Assembly: GCA_023300375.1 (NCBI GenBank)
Contig: JALZWO010000011.1
Span: 1 to 64,000 of the forward strand
From: Granulosicoccus sp.
Lineage (GTDB): Bacteria; Pseudomonadota; Gammaproteobacteria; Granulosicoccales; Granulosicoccaceae
Length of the DNA: 64,000 nucleotides
Direction: 5' to 3'
In this document: one piece after another, positions 31,325-43,560 of the stretch
Numbering within the stretch: the first letter of the stretch is position 1
How the letters are laid out: each line of letters opens with the position of its first letter
Notes under the pieces: model-generated
Told to the model about the DNA's origin: nothing
Seen by the model: the letters and a program-made list of their open reading frames with translations, nothing else
Database searches by the model: none
Translations under genes and position numbers: made by a program

Positions 31325-31883
31325 CGTCAGACTCCGCTTCGTTATTAGGTCTGTCTTGAATCAGGCCCAACTTGAACGATGAAATACCATCGCTCTTATC
31401 AGTTTCAATGACATCAAGGCGTGGATTCTTGAAGTAGTCACTTCGATCCATGCGGCGCATCAAAGCTGAGACTCGAGCATTAGATTCAGCTTTACCTTCC
31501 AAGACCAATTGGGTTGCCCCGGATTGTTTCATCGCTGTCAGGTAAGTGCCATCAGGAAGTCGTGAGGCAATTTCGTAAAACGTATGGACAATCTGCGGAC
31601 GCTGCGCTTGTAGTTGCTGAATGATTTCCATGCGAGCAAGTAGATTGTTTTTGGTTTCCTCAAGCTGTGCGATCTCTTTGAGTTCCTCCTGAAGCATGGC
31701 AATTTCGGTTTGTAGCCGCTTGTTTCTCTGATCCTGAAAATTGACTTTGTCCTCCGCATATTTCAAGCCTGCGAATCCAACAACGCCAGCCAGAAACATG
31801 CAGAAACCCAACACAAGATAGTATTCTTTGTTGGTTTCCAGACGATGTGTTTCACGCCATGGCAGTAGGTTAATACGTGTCAT
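31314..31883 (-). CDS. pilN: Type IV pilus inner-membrane component PilN
   Basis: MTRINLLPWRE start (internal to ORF 31314..31913). Confidence 0.94.
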   Translation of the reverse strand: MTRINLLPWRETHRLETNKEYYLVLGFCMFLAGVVGFAGLKYAEDKVNFQDQRNKRLQTEIAMLQEELKEIAQLEETKNNLLARMEIIQQLQAQRPQIVHTFYEIASRLPDGTYLTAMKQSGATQLVLEGKAESNARVSALMRRMDRSDYFKNPRLDVIETDKSDGISSFKLGLIQDRPNNEAESDDGI

Positions 31884-32947
31884 AGATCTGCTCCTCGCAT
31901 AGCTAAGCCGCAAGCAATCATCAACGCAGGACCATCGTCCTTGAGGCGCTGTGCGGGAATATCTGAACTCACGCTCATTTCGGCAAATGGGTCAGCGATA
32001 ACCGTTGGTGTTCCAATTCGCTGTTCGATAAGTTGGTCAGCACCTGCTATGCCGGTGCTGCCTCCTGCCAAAACAATTTGATCAACGTAATCGTTTTTGT
32101 CAGCAGAAAAGAAAAACTGTAGGAAGCGATTAACTTGCTGCACCATGAGGTCACGAAACGGAGATAAGACATCTGAGTCGTAGTTGTCAGGTAGGCCGCC
32201 GACGCGTTTAACCCGGCCTGCATCTTCGTAAGATAGCCCGTAGCGGCGCATGATCTCTTCAGTGAGCTGCTTGCCACCAAACGGCTGCTCGCGAGTGTAG
32301 ATCAGCTGTTGATCGCGCATGATGCTGAGACTTGTCATGCTTGCGCCTATATCGAGCAGCGCAACGGTTTGATCGATGCCCTCGTTAGGCAGCTGGTGCT
32401 TTATGCGTTGAAACGCTGCCTCCATCGTGTAGGGTTCCACATCGACGATTTTGACATCCAGTCCACCAATGTCAGCTGCGGCAGTTCTGTCTTCCACATT
32501 TTCGCTGCGTGATGCCGCTAACAGTACGTCGACCATCCCTTTCGAATCTTCAGAGGGTCCCAAAACCTGAAAATCTAAATTAACCTCATCTAAGGCATAG
32601 GGGATGTACTGGTCCGCTTCGAGTTGAATCTGAGCGTCCATCTCGTGATCCTTCAGGGAGTCATCCATCTGAATCACTTTGGTGATAACCATGGCGCTGG
32701 GTACAGCAACTGCACAGGCCTTGGTGCGCGTGCCGGAGCGTTTAACTGCTTGGCGAATTGCTTCGCCTACAGCTTCCACATCCTGCAGGTTTTTTTCATT
32801 TACGGCGTTGGCCGGTAAGGGCTCAACAGCGTAGCTAATCACCTTGAAGCCCTTCTTCGTGGGCTTAAGCTCGAGGAGCTTGACCGAAGTCGCAGTGATG
32901 TCCAGACCGATGAGGCCTGCCTTTTTTGATGATATTTTGAGTGCCAT
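31880..32947 (-). CDS. pilM: Type IV pilus assembly protein PilM
   Basis: GLDITATSVKLLEL, DIGASMTSLSI; start MALKISSKKAGL preferred. Confidence 0.94.
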   Translation of the reverse strand: MALKISSKKAGLIGLDITATSVKLLELKPTKKGFKVISYAVEPLPANAVNEKNLQDVEAVGEAIRQAVKRSGTRTKACAVAVPSAMVITKVIQMDDSLKDHEMDAQIQLEADQYIPYALDEVNLDFQVLGPSEDSKGMVDVLLAASRSENVEDRTAAADIGGLDVKIVDVEPYTMEAAFQRIKHQLPNEGIDQTVALLDIGASMTSLSIMRDQQLIYTREQPFGGKQLTEEIMRRYGLSYEDAGRVKRVGGLPDNYDSDVLSPFRDLMVQQVNRFLQFFFSADKNDYVDQIVLAGGSTGIAGADQLIEQRIGTPTVIADPFAEMSVSSDIPAQRLKDDGPALMIACGLAMRGADL

Positions 32948-33228
32948 GTCAAGTTTAGCGCCCAAAATGCGAACTTCCTGAACCCTAGTCGAGGTTATTT
33001 CTCATTTTCTTTAGGAAACGGGTCGCATTTTCTCGGAATTGCGTTAAATCTCGGAAGGGTGCTGGCGGCGTGATTTTGTTGTTATTGGTTGCCTGAGGTT
33101 TTTGCCCGCGAAATGTTATCTGAAAGTAGGAGTAGTGCTCACATTACTTAAGTGCGCGAAAACTTTTGCTTTTATCGTGCTTGCAGTTGATATAATTTTG
33201 GTAACTACAGGCCAAGAATGGCAACCTA

Positions 33229-35865
33229 ATGCTCAACTCCAGCAATTCGCGTCGTCGCTCGCGCCGTCACTCGCGAACAAAAAAAAGCGGTGTGTTAGCT
33301 CGATTAGTTAAGTGGTTTGCGATCAGCAGTGCCTTGATGGGTTTATTGCTCGTCTTGGGCGTGGGCTACCTATACCTCTCTATTGCTCCGGAGCTACCAG
33401 ATGTAAAGCAGCTTCGAGAAGTGCAGCTGCAGATGCCGTTGCGTATTTTTACAGCCGATGGTGACCTTATCGCTGAGTACGGTGAGAAGCGCCGCGAGCC
33501 TGTTCTGATCTCTCAAGTGCCAGACAGCTTAAAAAACGCCATTATTGCCGCGGAAGACCAAAATTTTTACACTCATCCGGGCGTCGCTTGGCAGGGACTG
33601 GCTCGTGCGGCATTCCATCTGATAAAAACAGGGCGCAAAGGGCCCGGCGGTAGCACCATAACCATGCAGGTTGCTAGGAATTTCTTTTTATCTAACGAAA
33701 AAACCTATGATCGCAAGATCCGCGAAATTTTCTTGTCGTTCAAAATAGAAAGCGAGCTTGCCAAAGACCAGATTCTCGAGCTGTACATTAATAAGATTTA
33801 TCTGGGGAATCGTTCCTACGGTTTTGCCGCAGCAACTCGGGTTTATTACGGAAAGAGCATTACAGAGCTTGAGGTGGTGGAATCTGCCATGCTGGCTGGT
33901 CTGCCCAAAGCACCCTCACGTTACAACCCTGTGGTGAACCCTGAGCGTGCTCTTCTGCGCCGAGATTACGTTCTGGGCCGAATGTTGGCTTTGGACATGA
34001 TAGACAAAACAACCTACGACCAGGCGTTGGTCGCTGAAGTTACTGCCAAAGTGCATTATGCTCAACCCGAGGCTGAGGCAGACTATGTCGGAGAAATGGC
34101 TCGCTCGCGTGTCGAACAATTGTTTGGTGAGAACTGGGCCAACGCGGGCTATAACGTGTTCACTTCTATTCGCACCAAGGAGCAGAACGCTGCGAACGCT
34201 GCATTACGGAATTCGCTTTATGACTACGAGCGGCGGCATGGATACACTGGGCCCATCGCGCAACTGGAACTTGAAACACTAAACGATCGTGAAGCCTTAT
34301 CGGCAGCGCTAGAAGAATTTGCAAAGCCAGGTGATCTTCTCCCAGCAGCTGTGTCTTTAATCCAAGACAATACGGCAACGGTTGTGTTGGCGAGTGGAGC
34401 AGAATATTTAGTGCCGTTCGAAGAGATCGAATGGGCCAGAGAGCGCATTGACATTGACACTCTCGGCGACGAAGTACGCAGCATAGATCAAGTGTTTAGT
34501 GTGGGTGATGTCATTGGGGTACAAGAGCAAAGCGATGGCACTGTAAAATTTGTGCAGGAGCCAGGTGTTGAAGCTGCGTTTATAGCTATCGAGCCTGGTA
34601 CGGGTGAGATCATTGCGTTGGTGGGTGGTTTTGACTACTACCGAAGCAAGTTCAATCGAGCTACGCAGGCACGCCGCCAACCCGGGTCAACGTTCAAACC
34701 CTTCATATATTCTGCAGCATTAAGCGCAGGTGATACAGCTGCAACCATCTACAACGATGCACCTGTGGTTTTCCATGATTCGGCGCTAGAGGGCGAGTGG
34801 CGTCCGTCAAACTATAGCGGACGCTTTTATGGGCCTACTCGGTTACGTGAAGCGTTGGTGAAATCCCAGAATTTGGTGTCAGTTCGGGTCTTACGGCAAA
34901 TCGGCATACCTTATGTGGTTGATTTCGCGCAACGATTCGGGTTTCTCAAGGAAAATCTACCGCCTGATCTTTCCTTATCATTGGGTAGTGCCGCTGTTAC
35001 GCCAATCGAATTGACCTCTGCCTTCTCGGTGTTTGCTAACGGGGGTTACAAAGTGCCTGCTCATTTCATCGAAAGGGTGGAAGATCCCCGTGGCAATGTG
35101 CTCTACAGCACGCCAAAGGTGGTGTTCTGTGACGATTGTGATCCCCGTTTTGTTAACCCTCTGCAAGCGGAGCTGGGTATTGAAGAGACCAGCACTGATG
35201 GGCAGGAACAAGGAACTACGACTGTTGATGAAGAATCATTGGCTGTGTTGCAAAATGAGGATGCCACTGCCGAAGAGAGTGCGGCTGCGAGTATTGAACT
35301 GAAAAAAATCCAGCTTGATACCGTCGATGCACCACGAGTTATCGATGCACGTAATGCGTACATTATGACCAGCATGATGCAGGAAGTCGTTCAGCGGGGA
35401 ACCGCTAGACGGGCAGGTGAAGCGTTAGGGCGCACCGACTTAGCTGGCAAGACAGGCACGACTAACAATCAGCTAGATGCTTGGTTCGTTGGTTATAACG
35501 CCGATGTTGTGGCTTCCGCGTGGATTGGTTCTGATGGCTTGAATCCTCTGGGTCGACGTGAATCAGGCGGCATTGCCGCATTACCTATCTGGACTGAGTT
35601 CATGTCACGTGTGCTGGCTGATACTCCGCCAGCACTCTTGCCTGAGCCTGTAGGAGTTGCGCGAGTTCGTATTGATAGAGCCACAGGTGAGCCAGGAGCT
35701 GGTGATAACACCATGTTCGAATTGTTTATGGATGAAAACATGCCTGAAGGAGTGGAAGTCGAACGCTTGCAATCTGCTGAACGACAGAGTGCCAATGGTG
35801 GTGTCGAGATACCAGTGAGAAAGACGCGCAAAGAGAGAGTGAAAGAGGTCGAATCATTGTTCTGA
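33229..35865 (+). CDS. mrcA: Penicillin-binding protein 1A
   Basis: Transglycosylase EDQNFYTHPGV, transpeptidase GSTFKPFIY, SQN, KTGTT; divergent from pilM. Confidence 0.95.
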   Translation: MLNSSNSRRRSRRHSRTKKSGVLARLVKWFAISSALMGLLLVLGVGYLYLSIAPELPDVKQLREVQLQMPLRIFTADGDLIAEYGEKRREPVLISQVPDSLKNAIIAAEDQNFYTHPGVAWQGLARAAFHLIKTGRKGPGGSTITMQVARNFFLSNEKTYDRKIREIFLSFKIESELAKDQILELYINKIYLGNRSYGFAAATRVYYGKSITELEVVESAMLAGLPKAPSRYNPVVNPERALLRRDYVLGRMLALDMIDKTTYDQALVAEVTAKVHYAQPEAEADYVGEMARSRVEQLFGENWANAGYNVFTSIRTKEQNAANAALRNSLYDYERRHGYTGPIAQLELETLNDREALSAALEEFAKPGDLLPAAVSLIQDNTATVVLASGAEYLVPFEEIEWARERIDIDTLGDEVRSIDQVFSVGDVIGVQEQSDGTVKFVQEPGVEAAFIAIEPGTGEIIALVGGFDYYRSKFNRATQARRQPGSTFKPFIYSAALSAGDTAATIYNDAPVVFHDSALEGEWRPSNYSGRFYGPTRLREALVKSQNLVSVRVLRQIGIPYVVDFAQRFGFLKENLPPDLSLSLGSAAVTPIELTSAFSVFANGGYKVPAHFIERVEDPRGNVLYSTPKVVFCDDCDPRFVNPLQAELGIEETSTDGQEQGTTTVDEESLAVLQNEDATAEESAAASIELKKIQLDTVDAPRVIDARNAYIMTSMMQEVVQRGTARRAGEALGRTDLAGKTGTTNNQLDAWFVGYNADVVASAWIGSDGLNPLGRRESGGIAALPIWTEFMSRVLADTPPALLPEPVGVARVRIDRATGEPGAGDNTMFELFMDENMPEGVEVERLQSAERQSANGGVEIPVRKTRKERVKEVESLF

Positions 35866-35969
35866 TGAGGTAGATCAGGAGATGACCTGTTTGAGCCTGA
35901 TCGTCATTCCCGTTTGACCGTCTTCCGGCCCGCCCGTCATTCCAGCTCATCCGCCACACCCGCTCGCCC

Positions 35970-36050
35970 GTCATTCGCGCAGGCGGGAATCCAGAACGCT
36001 AGGGCATTGACTTCAGCCCACCTGTGGATGTCCGCCTTTGCGCAGATGAC
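35970..36050. repeat. REPIN/MITE-like inverted-repeat element
   Basis: GTCATTCGCGCAGGCGG ... CCGCCTTTGCGCAGATGAC, 81 bp; further half copies upstream from 35903. Confidence 0.7.
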
Positions 36051-36071
36051 GCGGTTGGGTTTGTTAGCGGA

Positions 36072-37130
36072 TTACTGGGTGCTAAATTCTCGAACGGCTT
36101 CTACCATGACTCCCAGATTATCGGGATTGACGAATTGGTGAATACCGTGGCCCAGATTGAAGACATGGCCTGGGCCCGTACCGTAGCTATCGAGAACTCG
36201 CTGTACTTCAGTGCGTATGCTTTCTGGCGAACCATAGAGTACTGACGGATCAAGATTGCCCTGAAGTGCGACACGATCGCCTGTGCGAGCACGTGCATCG
36301 CTAAGATCTGTGGTCCAATCAACTCCAAGCCCATCACAACCAGTGTCTGCCATGATATCCAGCCATTGTCCGCCGTTTTTAGTGAACAGCACAACAGGGA
36401 CCTTACGGCCATCTGCTTGACGGGTAAGTCCATCGACAATTTGCTGCATGTAGCGCAACGAAAATTCACGGTAGTTGGCAGGTGCCAGAACCCCACCCCA
36501 AGTATCGAACACCATAAGTGATTGCGCACCGGCTTCTACCTGAGCATTTAGATAGCTGATAACTGATTGGGCAGTCTTGTCCAACATCTTATGTAAAGTG
36601 AGTGGATCGCTGAATAACATACCTTTGATTTTGGCAAAATCTTTAGTGCCTCCACCTTCCACCATGTAGGTGGCTAATGTCCAAGGGCTGCCTGAAAAGC
36701 CAATCAGAGGGACGCGCCCGTTAAGCTCGCGTCTAATGGTGCTGACGGCATCCATAACGTAGCGAAGTGAGTCTGTAGGATCGGGGATGGGTAGTTTTTC
36801 TACGTCAGCGGCAGTTCTTACTGGGTTAGAGAACTTAGGGCCTTCACCAGTTTCGAAGTGCAGTCCCAGTCCCATGGCATCAGGAATGGTGAGAATGTCC
36901 GAAAATAGAATGGCCGCATCAAGATTGAAGCGATCTATCGGCTGTAATGTTACTTCGCAGGCTAATTCAGGATTGCTGCACAAGCTCATGAAGTCACCAG
37001 CTTGCTTGCGCACCTTTAGATACTCAGGCAGATACCGTCCAGCCTGACGCATGACCCAAACAGGCGTGCGTGGCACGTCTTCTCTATTTAACGCTCTGAG
37101 GTAAAGATCGTTTTGCAGTTCTGCGCTCAT
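36072..37130 (-). CDS. hemE: Uroporphyrinogen decarboxylase
   Basis: [34 protein letters not shown]. Confidence 0.97.
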   Translation of the reverse strand: MSAELQNDLYLRALNREDVPRTPVWVMRQAGRYLPEYLKVRKQAGDFMSLCSNPELACEVTLQPIDRFNLDAAILFSDILTIPDAMGLGLHFETGEGPKFSNPVRTAADVEKLPIPDPTDSLRYVMDAVSTIRRELNGRVPLIGFSGSPWTLATYMVEGGGTKDFAKIKGMLFSDPLTLHKMLDKTAQSVISYLNAQVEAGAQSLMVFDTWGGVLAPANYREFSLRYMQQIVDGLTRQADGRKVPVVLFTKNGGQWLDIMADTGCDGLGVDWTTDLSDARARTGDRVALQGNLDPSVLYGSPESIRTEVQRVLDSYGTGPGHVFNLGHGIHQFVNPDNLGVMVEAVREFSTQ

Positions 37131-37175
37131 GGTTTCTTAAAAAGTGGTTTATGGCGAAATGACACCTACTTTACT

Positions 37176-37240
37176 GCCATCCCCACGAAAGTGGGGATCC
37201 ATGCTGTGGACAATTCTGGTTTCCCGTCTTTGCGGGATGA
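37176..37240. repeat. REPIN/MITE-like inverted-repeat element (degenerate)
   Basis: GCCATCCCCACGAAAGTGGGG ... CCCGTCTTTGCGGGATGA, 65 bp. Confidence 0.55.
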
Positions 37241-37294
37241 AGATTCTCCGTATTTTTGTTTCAGTAAGCGCCGTGTGTTCGTGGCCGAGTGAGA

Positions 37295-38770
<1,476 letters not shown>

Positions 38771-38961
38771 CTAAATCCGAGCACGAAAAAATTGAGGATT
38801 GCATCATGGCAGAAGCCAGACGCCTTTGGTTCCTGCGTTGTTACACTAAATGACAGTCTTGGCAGGCATCTCTTTGCAGGCCAAGTGTCGGGTCGTCAGC
38901 CAGCTTTGTACGCAATAGAGCGTGGAATGAGTTGCTGAAGACTGACCGAAATACCAAAATA

Positions 38962-39411
38962 CTATGCAGCCAGGCGGCTTTTAATGCTTTGGCTAACTGC
39001 AGACATGTCGGCTTTGCCCTGCATCAGTGGTTTTACCAAGCCCATGACTTTGCCCATATCCTTGATAGATGAGGCACCGGAATCGCTAATGGCCTGATCA
39101 ACGATGGCGGTGATTTCTTCGCTAGTGAGCTGAGCAGGCATGTAGGTCTGTATTTGCTCGATCTCGCTTTGCTCTTGAGCCACCAAATCATCACGCTTGG
39201 CCTTCGCATACTGTTCTATCGATTCGCGGCGTTGCTTGAGCATTTTGTCGAGCAATCCAATGACCTCTTCTTCACCAAGGTCTTTGCGCTCGTCAACTTC
39301 GCGCTGTTTGATCGCCGCTGACATCAATCTGAGAGTGGCCAGACGCGGTTTATCACCAGCCTTCATGGCGGTTTTTATGTCGTCGAGAATGCGCTGTCTT
39401 GTTTCACTCAT
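38962..39411 (-). CDS. GatB/YqeY domain protein
   Basis: RLMSAAIKQREVDER, DMGKVMGLVKPLMQGKADM. Confidence 0.95.
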   Translation of the reverse strand: MSETRQRILDDIKTAMKAGDKPRLATLRLMSAAIKQREVDERKDLGEEEVIGLLDKMLKQRRESIEQYAKAKRDDLVAQEQSEIEQIQTYMPAQLTSEEITAIVDQAISDSGASSIKDMGKVMGLVKPLMQGKADMSAVSQSIKSRLAA

Positions 39412-39664
39412 GAATTGATTAGCTTGAGGTTATTGCTCAACTTCATGGCGCAATGCACCGTCGAGCTTTGTTGCCTGCTTCCATTGGCTGCTGCTATTAC
39501 CTGCCTTGGTTGCATATTTATGCACTCAACAAACATGTTGAACAAAGCCGAGACGGCAGTATTGCTAACGACTGAGCTCTTTCAACTGACTTTAGTGCGG
39601 GCTGCTGCCCACTCTAAAGTCTGTACAGAAAAATCTTCAGTGCAAAAAGCCCCGAACTGGAAGC

Positions 39665-39880
39665 TTAATAAAGGCGTACGCGACGTGATGATTCTTTAGA
39701 CACCTTTTTCTGGTGACGTTTTACAGCTGCCGCAGCCTTGCGCTTACGTTCTGTAGTAGGCTTTTCGTAGAACTCGCGTCGGCGGGTTTCTGTCAAAACG
39801 CCTGCTTTTTCGCATCCACGCTTAAAACGGCGTAGTGCCATTTCAAATGGTTCGTTTTCTTTAACTCGTACTGAAGGCAT
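39665..39880 (-). CDS. rpsU: Ribosomal protein bS21
   Basis: [31 protein letters not shown]. Confidence 0.97.
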   Translation of the reverse strand: MPSVRVKENEPFEMALRRFKRGCEKAGVLTETRRREFYEKPTTERKRKAAAAVKRHQKKVSKESSRRVRLY

Positions 39881-39983
39881 GAAACGATTCTCGACTTGTC
39901 TGTAGGACTATACAAAGATTAGCCCGCTATCATAGCCGTTTTTAAGCCAGAAGTTCAACCTCCGTTAGACAAAATTCATCTTC

Positions 39984-41006
39984 ATGATAACTCTTGGTAT
40001 CGAAAGCTCCTGTGATGAGACCGGCTTGGCTCTCTACTGTAGTCAACGAGGTTTGCTGTCTCACGCGCTTTTTAGCCAGATTGACCTGCATGCCTTATAC
40101 GGTGGGGTCGTGCCAGAACTGGCCTCACGTGATCACATAAAGCGGCTGGTGCCGTTAACCCGCCAGGTGTGCGCGGAAGCGAATATCGAGCTGTCTGGGA
40201 TTAGCAATGTGGCCTACACCCGAGGCCCCGGACTCGCTGGAGCCTTGCTGACTGGTGCAATGATGGCTCGCTCATTGGCATGGTCGTTGGGTATTCCTGC
40301 ACTTGGGGTACATCATCTTGAGGGCCATTTACTGGCACCTATGCTAGAGGAGCATGCGCCTGATTTCCCTCTAGTCTGTCTGTTGGTTTCGGGTGGGCAC
40401 ACCCAATTGATTGTAGTGCGTGCGCTAGGACATTATCAGTTGCTGGGAGAATCAATTGATGATGCCGCTGGTGAGGCCTTTGATAAAACAGCCAAGATGT
40501 TAGGTCTAGGTTATCCTGGAGGGGCGGCGTTATCTGCACTGGCAAGATCGGGGGATGCGTCAACAGTCTCTCTGCCTCGCCCGATGCTTGACAGGCCTAA
40601 TCTGGACTTCAGCTTTAGTGGTTTGAAGACAGCAGCAATAACTCGATGGAAGGCATTTTCTGGTAATGAGCCTGAGCGTGAACAATTCAAAGCTGATCTT
40701 GCCGCAAGTTTCGAGCTGGCTGTGGTCGACGTTCTCATCGGCAAAAGCATCAAAGCCATGAAGCAAAGCGGGTTGTCTACATTGGTGATTTCAGGCGGTG
40801 TTAGTGCAAACCAGACCCTGCGCGTTAGAGCTGATGCGCTTAAAGCCAGCCACGATATCGATGTATTTTATCCTCGGTTGGAATTTTGCACTGACAACGG
40901 AGCCATGATCGCCTTGGCAGGCTCAAAGCGGCTGCAAAATGGCGAGTCAGAAGATTTGGAGGTTAGCGTGCAGCCGCGCTGGTCGCTGGAGGCGCTATCC
41001 GGCTAA
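39984..41006 (+). CDS. tsaD: tRNA N6-adenosine threonylcarbamoyltransferase TsaD
   Basis: [37 protein letters not shown]-type motifs. Confidence 0.97.
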   Translation: MITLGIESSCDETGLALYCSQRGLLSHALFSQIDLHALYGGVVPELASRDHIKRLVPLTRQVCAEANIELSGISNVAYTRGPGLAGALLTGAMMARSLAWSLGIPALGVHHLEGHLLAPMLEEHAPDFPLVCLLVSGGHTQLIVVRALGHYQLLGESIDDAAGEAFDKTAKMLGLGYPGGAALSALARSGDASTVSLPRPMLDRPNLDFSFSGLKTAAITRWKAFSGNEPEREQFKADLAASFELAVVDVLIGKSIKAMKQSGLSTLVISGGVSANQTLRVRADALKASHDIDVFYPRLEFCTDNGAMIALAGSKRLQNGESEDLEVSVQPRWSLEALSG

Positions 41007-41030
41007 GCAATGGTTTGAGGCTCGGTGAGT

Positions 41031-41636
41031 TTAGCGTTTGCCGATAGTTGGTTCGCTGCCATCAAGTAACCGTGAAATGTTGCTGCGATGAGTGTAAAAA
41101 AGAAACAGCGCGATCATTACGAAGGCCACGGCGAAGACGCGTTGACCGTCAAACAGCAAGTAGACAGGCACCAGCGCAAACGTTACCAACGCGGCCAGAG
41201 ACGAGCGTTTGAAAGTCAGGCTGACTGCCAGCCATGTGAGTATGGCTAGCGCGCCTGTAACCAGACTAACCCCAAGTAGTGCGCCTAACGCGGTCGCAAC
41301 CCCTTTGCCGCCTTTAAATTCGAAAAAGATCGGATACAGGTGTCCAATGAACGCTGCAATGGCTGCCAAGGCAATAGTGGGTGGGTGGGAAGTTAGTAGT
41401 GAGGTGACAAACACAGGTGCGAAGCCTTTCAGGCCGTCACCCAGAAGAGTCAGTGCCGCTGGCAGTTTTCCACCAACGCGCAGTACGTTAGTTGCTCCGG
41501 GGTTGCCAGAGCCTGCATTGCGTGGATCGTCAAGGCCCATGGCGCGACACACAAGAATAGCAGCCGAAACTGAGCCTATTGCGTAAGAGGCTACAGCGGC
41601 GAGAAGCGCAGGAATGAAAAGTTCGGCTGAAAACAT
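41031..41636 (-). CDS. plsY: Glycerol-3-phosphate acyltransferase PlsY
   Basis: GSGNPGATNVLRVGGK, GHLYPIFFEFKGGKGVAT. Confidence 0.95.
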   Translation of the reverse strand: MFSAELFIPALLAAVASYAIGSVSAAILVCRAMGLDDPRNAGSGNPGATNVLRVGGKLPAALTLLGDGLKGFAPVFVTSLLTSHPPTIALAAIAAFIGHLYPIFFEFKGGKGVATALGALLGVSLVTGALAILTWLAVSLTFKRSSLAALVTFALVPVYLLFDGQRVFAVAFVMIALFLFYTHRSNISRLLDGSEPTIGKR

Positions 41637-41682
41637 AGTGGCTCAGAGCTGAATAGATACATGCACTATAAAAGAGAATTCT

Positions 41683-42648
41683 GTGCAGCACCAACTTCTT
41701 ATGCCATCCTTTACGCCAGAGTTGCCTAAAATTTCGTTATTAATGAGTACATTGATCCAACCACAGACCATTGACGTTGTCAGGCGGCAATTTCTAAAAA
41801 GCCAACAGGCTTTTGACGCTCACTCGGCTGTCTTTCAGTCGATCAGCGATCGCTTGCTTGCGCGTCTGGAATTTTTGGCTGTAGAACCCAAGCGCATTCT
41901 AGATCTGGGTTGTCGTTCCGGTTATCAGCTTGCGGCGCTTGCAGAACGTTACCCCCAAGCAACGATTGTCGGTGCAGATCCAGCTCCTGGAGCTGCGCCC
42001 CAGTTGCCCTCGTCGTGGCCGTCGTGGCTTCGACGTGAAAAATCGGCCCGTCATCCTCGAGTGGCCTGCGATCCCCATCAACTGCCGTTTGCTGATGAAT
42101 CCTTTGATTTAGTGATATCGAATCTGTTTCTGCCTTGGTGCCAAGAGCCTCATCGGGTATTTGCGGAGGTATCACGCGTGCTTGGCACTGGAGGTGCTTT
42201 CATGTTTACCAGTGCTGGGCCGGATACGTTGATCGAGTACCGTCGTTTGTGGGCTGATCTGGACTCACATTTGCACGTTTTTGGGTTGATTGATATGCAT
42301 GATCTCGGAGATTCGATGATGTCGTCAGGTTTTGCAGCCCCGGTACTGGATCGAGATAATCTCGTGATCGACTATCCGTCGGTGGCAGCGCTTCAAAAAG
42401 AGCTAATTGCCTTGGGTGCAGCTAACATTGCGCTTGGTCGACGGCCCGGTCTGATGTCAGGGGAAGTCAACCAGCGCCTGGCGGCGCAGGCGATGGGTGA
42501 TAAGCGATGTAAAGTCACTCTGGAGTTGGTACAGGGGCATGGTTGGAAAGGTGAGTTGCGCACGCCAAATGAGCCGGGTGCCGATGTAACGGTATCCATT
42601 GATACGCTTCGTGGCTCATGGAGTCCAAAAACAGGGCGACAACGTTAG
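41683..42648 (+). CDS. Class I SAM-dependent methyltransferase (BioC-like)
   Basis: ILDLGCRSGYQLAALAERYP, FDLVISNLFLPWCQEP; start may be Met at 41743. Confidence 0.8.
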   Translation: MQHQLLMPSFTPELPKISLLMSTLIQPQTIDVVRRQFLKSQQAFDAHSAVFQSISDRLLARLEFLAVEPKRILDLGCRSGYQLAALAERYPQATIVGADPAPGAAPQLPSSWPSWLRREKSARHPRVACDPHQLPFADESFDLVISNLFLPWCQEPHRVFAEVSRVLGTGGAFMFTSAGPDTLIEYRRLWADLDSHLHVFGLIDMHDLGDSMMSSGFAAPVLDRDNLVIDYPSVAALQKELIALGAANIALGRRPGLMSGEVNQRLAAQAMGDKRCKVTLELVQGHGWKGELRTPNEPGADVTVSIDTLRGSWSPKTGRQR

Positions 42649-42775
42649 AACAGAATTAGCCGAGCAATTGCAAAGGCAATATGTAGTTAAGTGGAATTGA
42701 CACACGTGTCAGCTTAGCTTTACAGTTTGCGTCGTTCGAACAACAGTTGATTTACATTGGCAACCCAAATGCAAG

Positions 42776-43249
42776 ATGATTGAAGTTCAAGACAAACAAG
42801 GCTGCACCACCAGACTCATAGTGACAGCCAATCGCTCCATGAGCTGGAAGGCAAATCTTTATCTTGCCGCCAGCTTGGGGGTGATTTGCATGGGTGTGGC
42901 CATCGCAATGGCCACCTTCGGTTTGTGGATGATTATCCCGTTTGCTGGGCTGGAGATTATATTTATTGTGGTGTGCTTGTACCTAACGCTGAAAAGACTT
43001 TCGCGTCAGGAGGTCATTACTGTTGATAGCGAGGCCATCAAGGTTGAGTGGGGATACAGTCAACCGGACGTTACTGTTAACTTGCCACGTCGTTGGAGTA
43101 GGTTGTCTTACCACTGCAAAGACAGCGAGTTTGAGGTTGGCGAGCTGAGCGTGAGTGCGCACGGAAAGCGCTATGTGCTTGGCCAGTGTTTGAATAAAAA
43201 GGAGAAAAAAGCTCTATACGGTGAGCTAAAGAGTGCCATGGCCCAATGA
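42776..43249 (+). CDS. DUF2244-type membrane protein
   Basis: Two TM segments, RSMSWKANLYLAASL and C-terminal region; upstream of cox genes. Confidence 0.75.
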   Translation: MIEVQDKQGCTTRLIVTANRSMSWKANLYLAASLGVICMGVAIAMATFGLWMIIPFAGLEIIFIVVCLYLTLKRLSRQEVITVDSEAIKVEWGYSQPDVTVNLPRRWSRLSYHCKDSEFEVGELSVSAHGKRYVLGQCLNKKEKKALYGELKSAMAQ

Positions 43250-43560
43250 GACATATGATCGGGTTTCATAAGTCATGGTCGCGAAAAGAATATTAGATGT
43301 ATCTCATTGACCGATTACAAAGCGGCGTCGTGGGTATACACTCTTCGCTTTGACATGACAGTGTGGTCAGAATCCAACTTGTCTGTGGTTTTTATACACA
43401 TGCGGCGTGTCTGGTTGCCGAATGTGATGAGCATGTTCTATATACATGCTGAATGCTAAACAATGGTTCCAGAGACCAAGCGTGAGCTAACGCTCGTTCG
43501 CACGGTTTCTGTATGCCGATTCGCTTTATTATTAATTGATTTCTTATTGGAGAGTGGTTT

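Noticed and set aside
39415-39699. 94-aa plus-strand ORF between yqeY and rpsU
   Set aside because: Cys/Leu-rich, antisense to the rpsU-yqeY spacer and running into rpsU; no recognisable domain or RBS support.
42700-42725. TTGACACACGTGTCAGC palindrome-like site before the DUF2244 gene
   Set aside because: Only ACACGTGT is perfectly symmetric; too weak to call an operator without comparative data.
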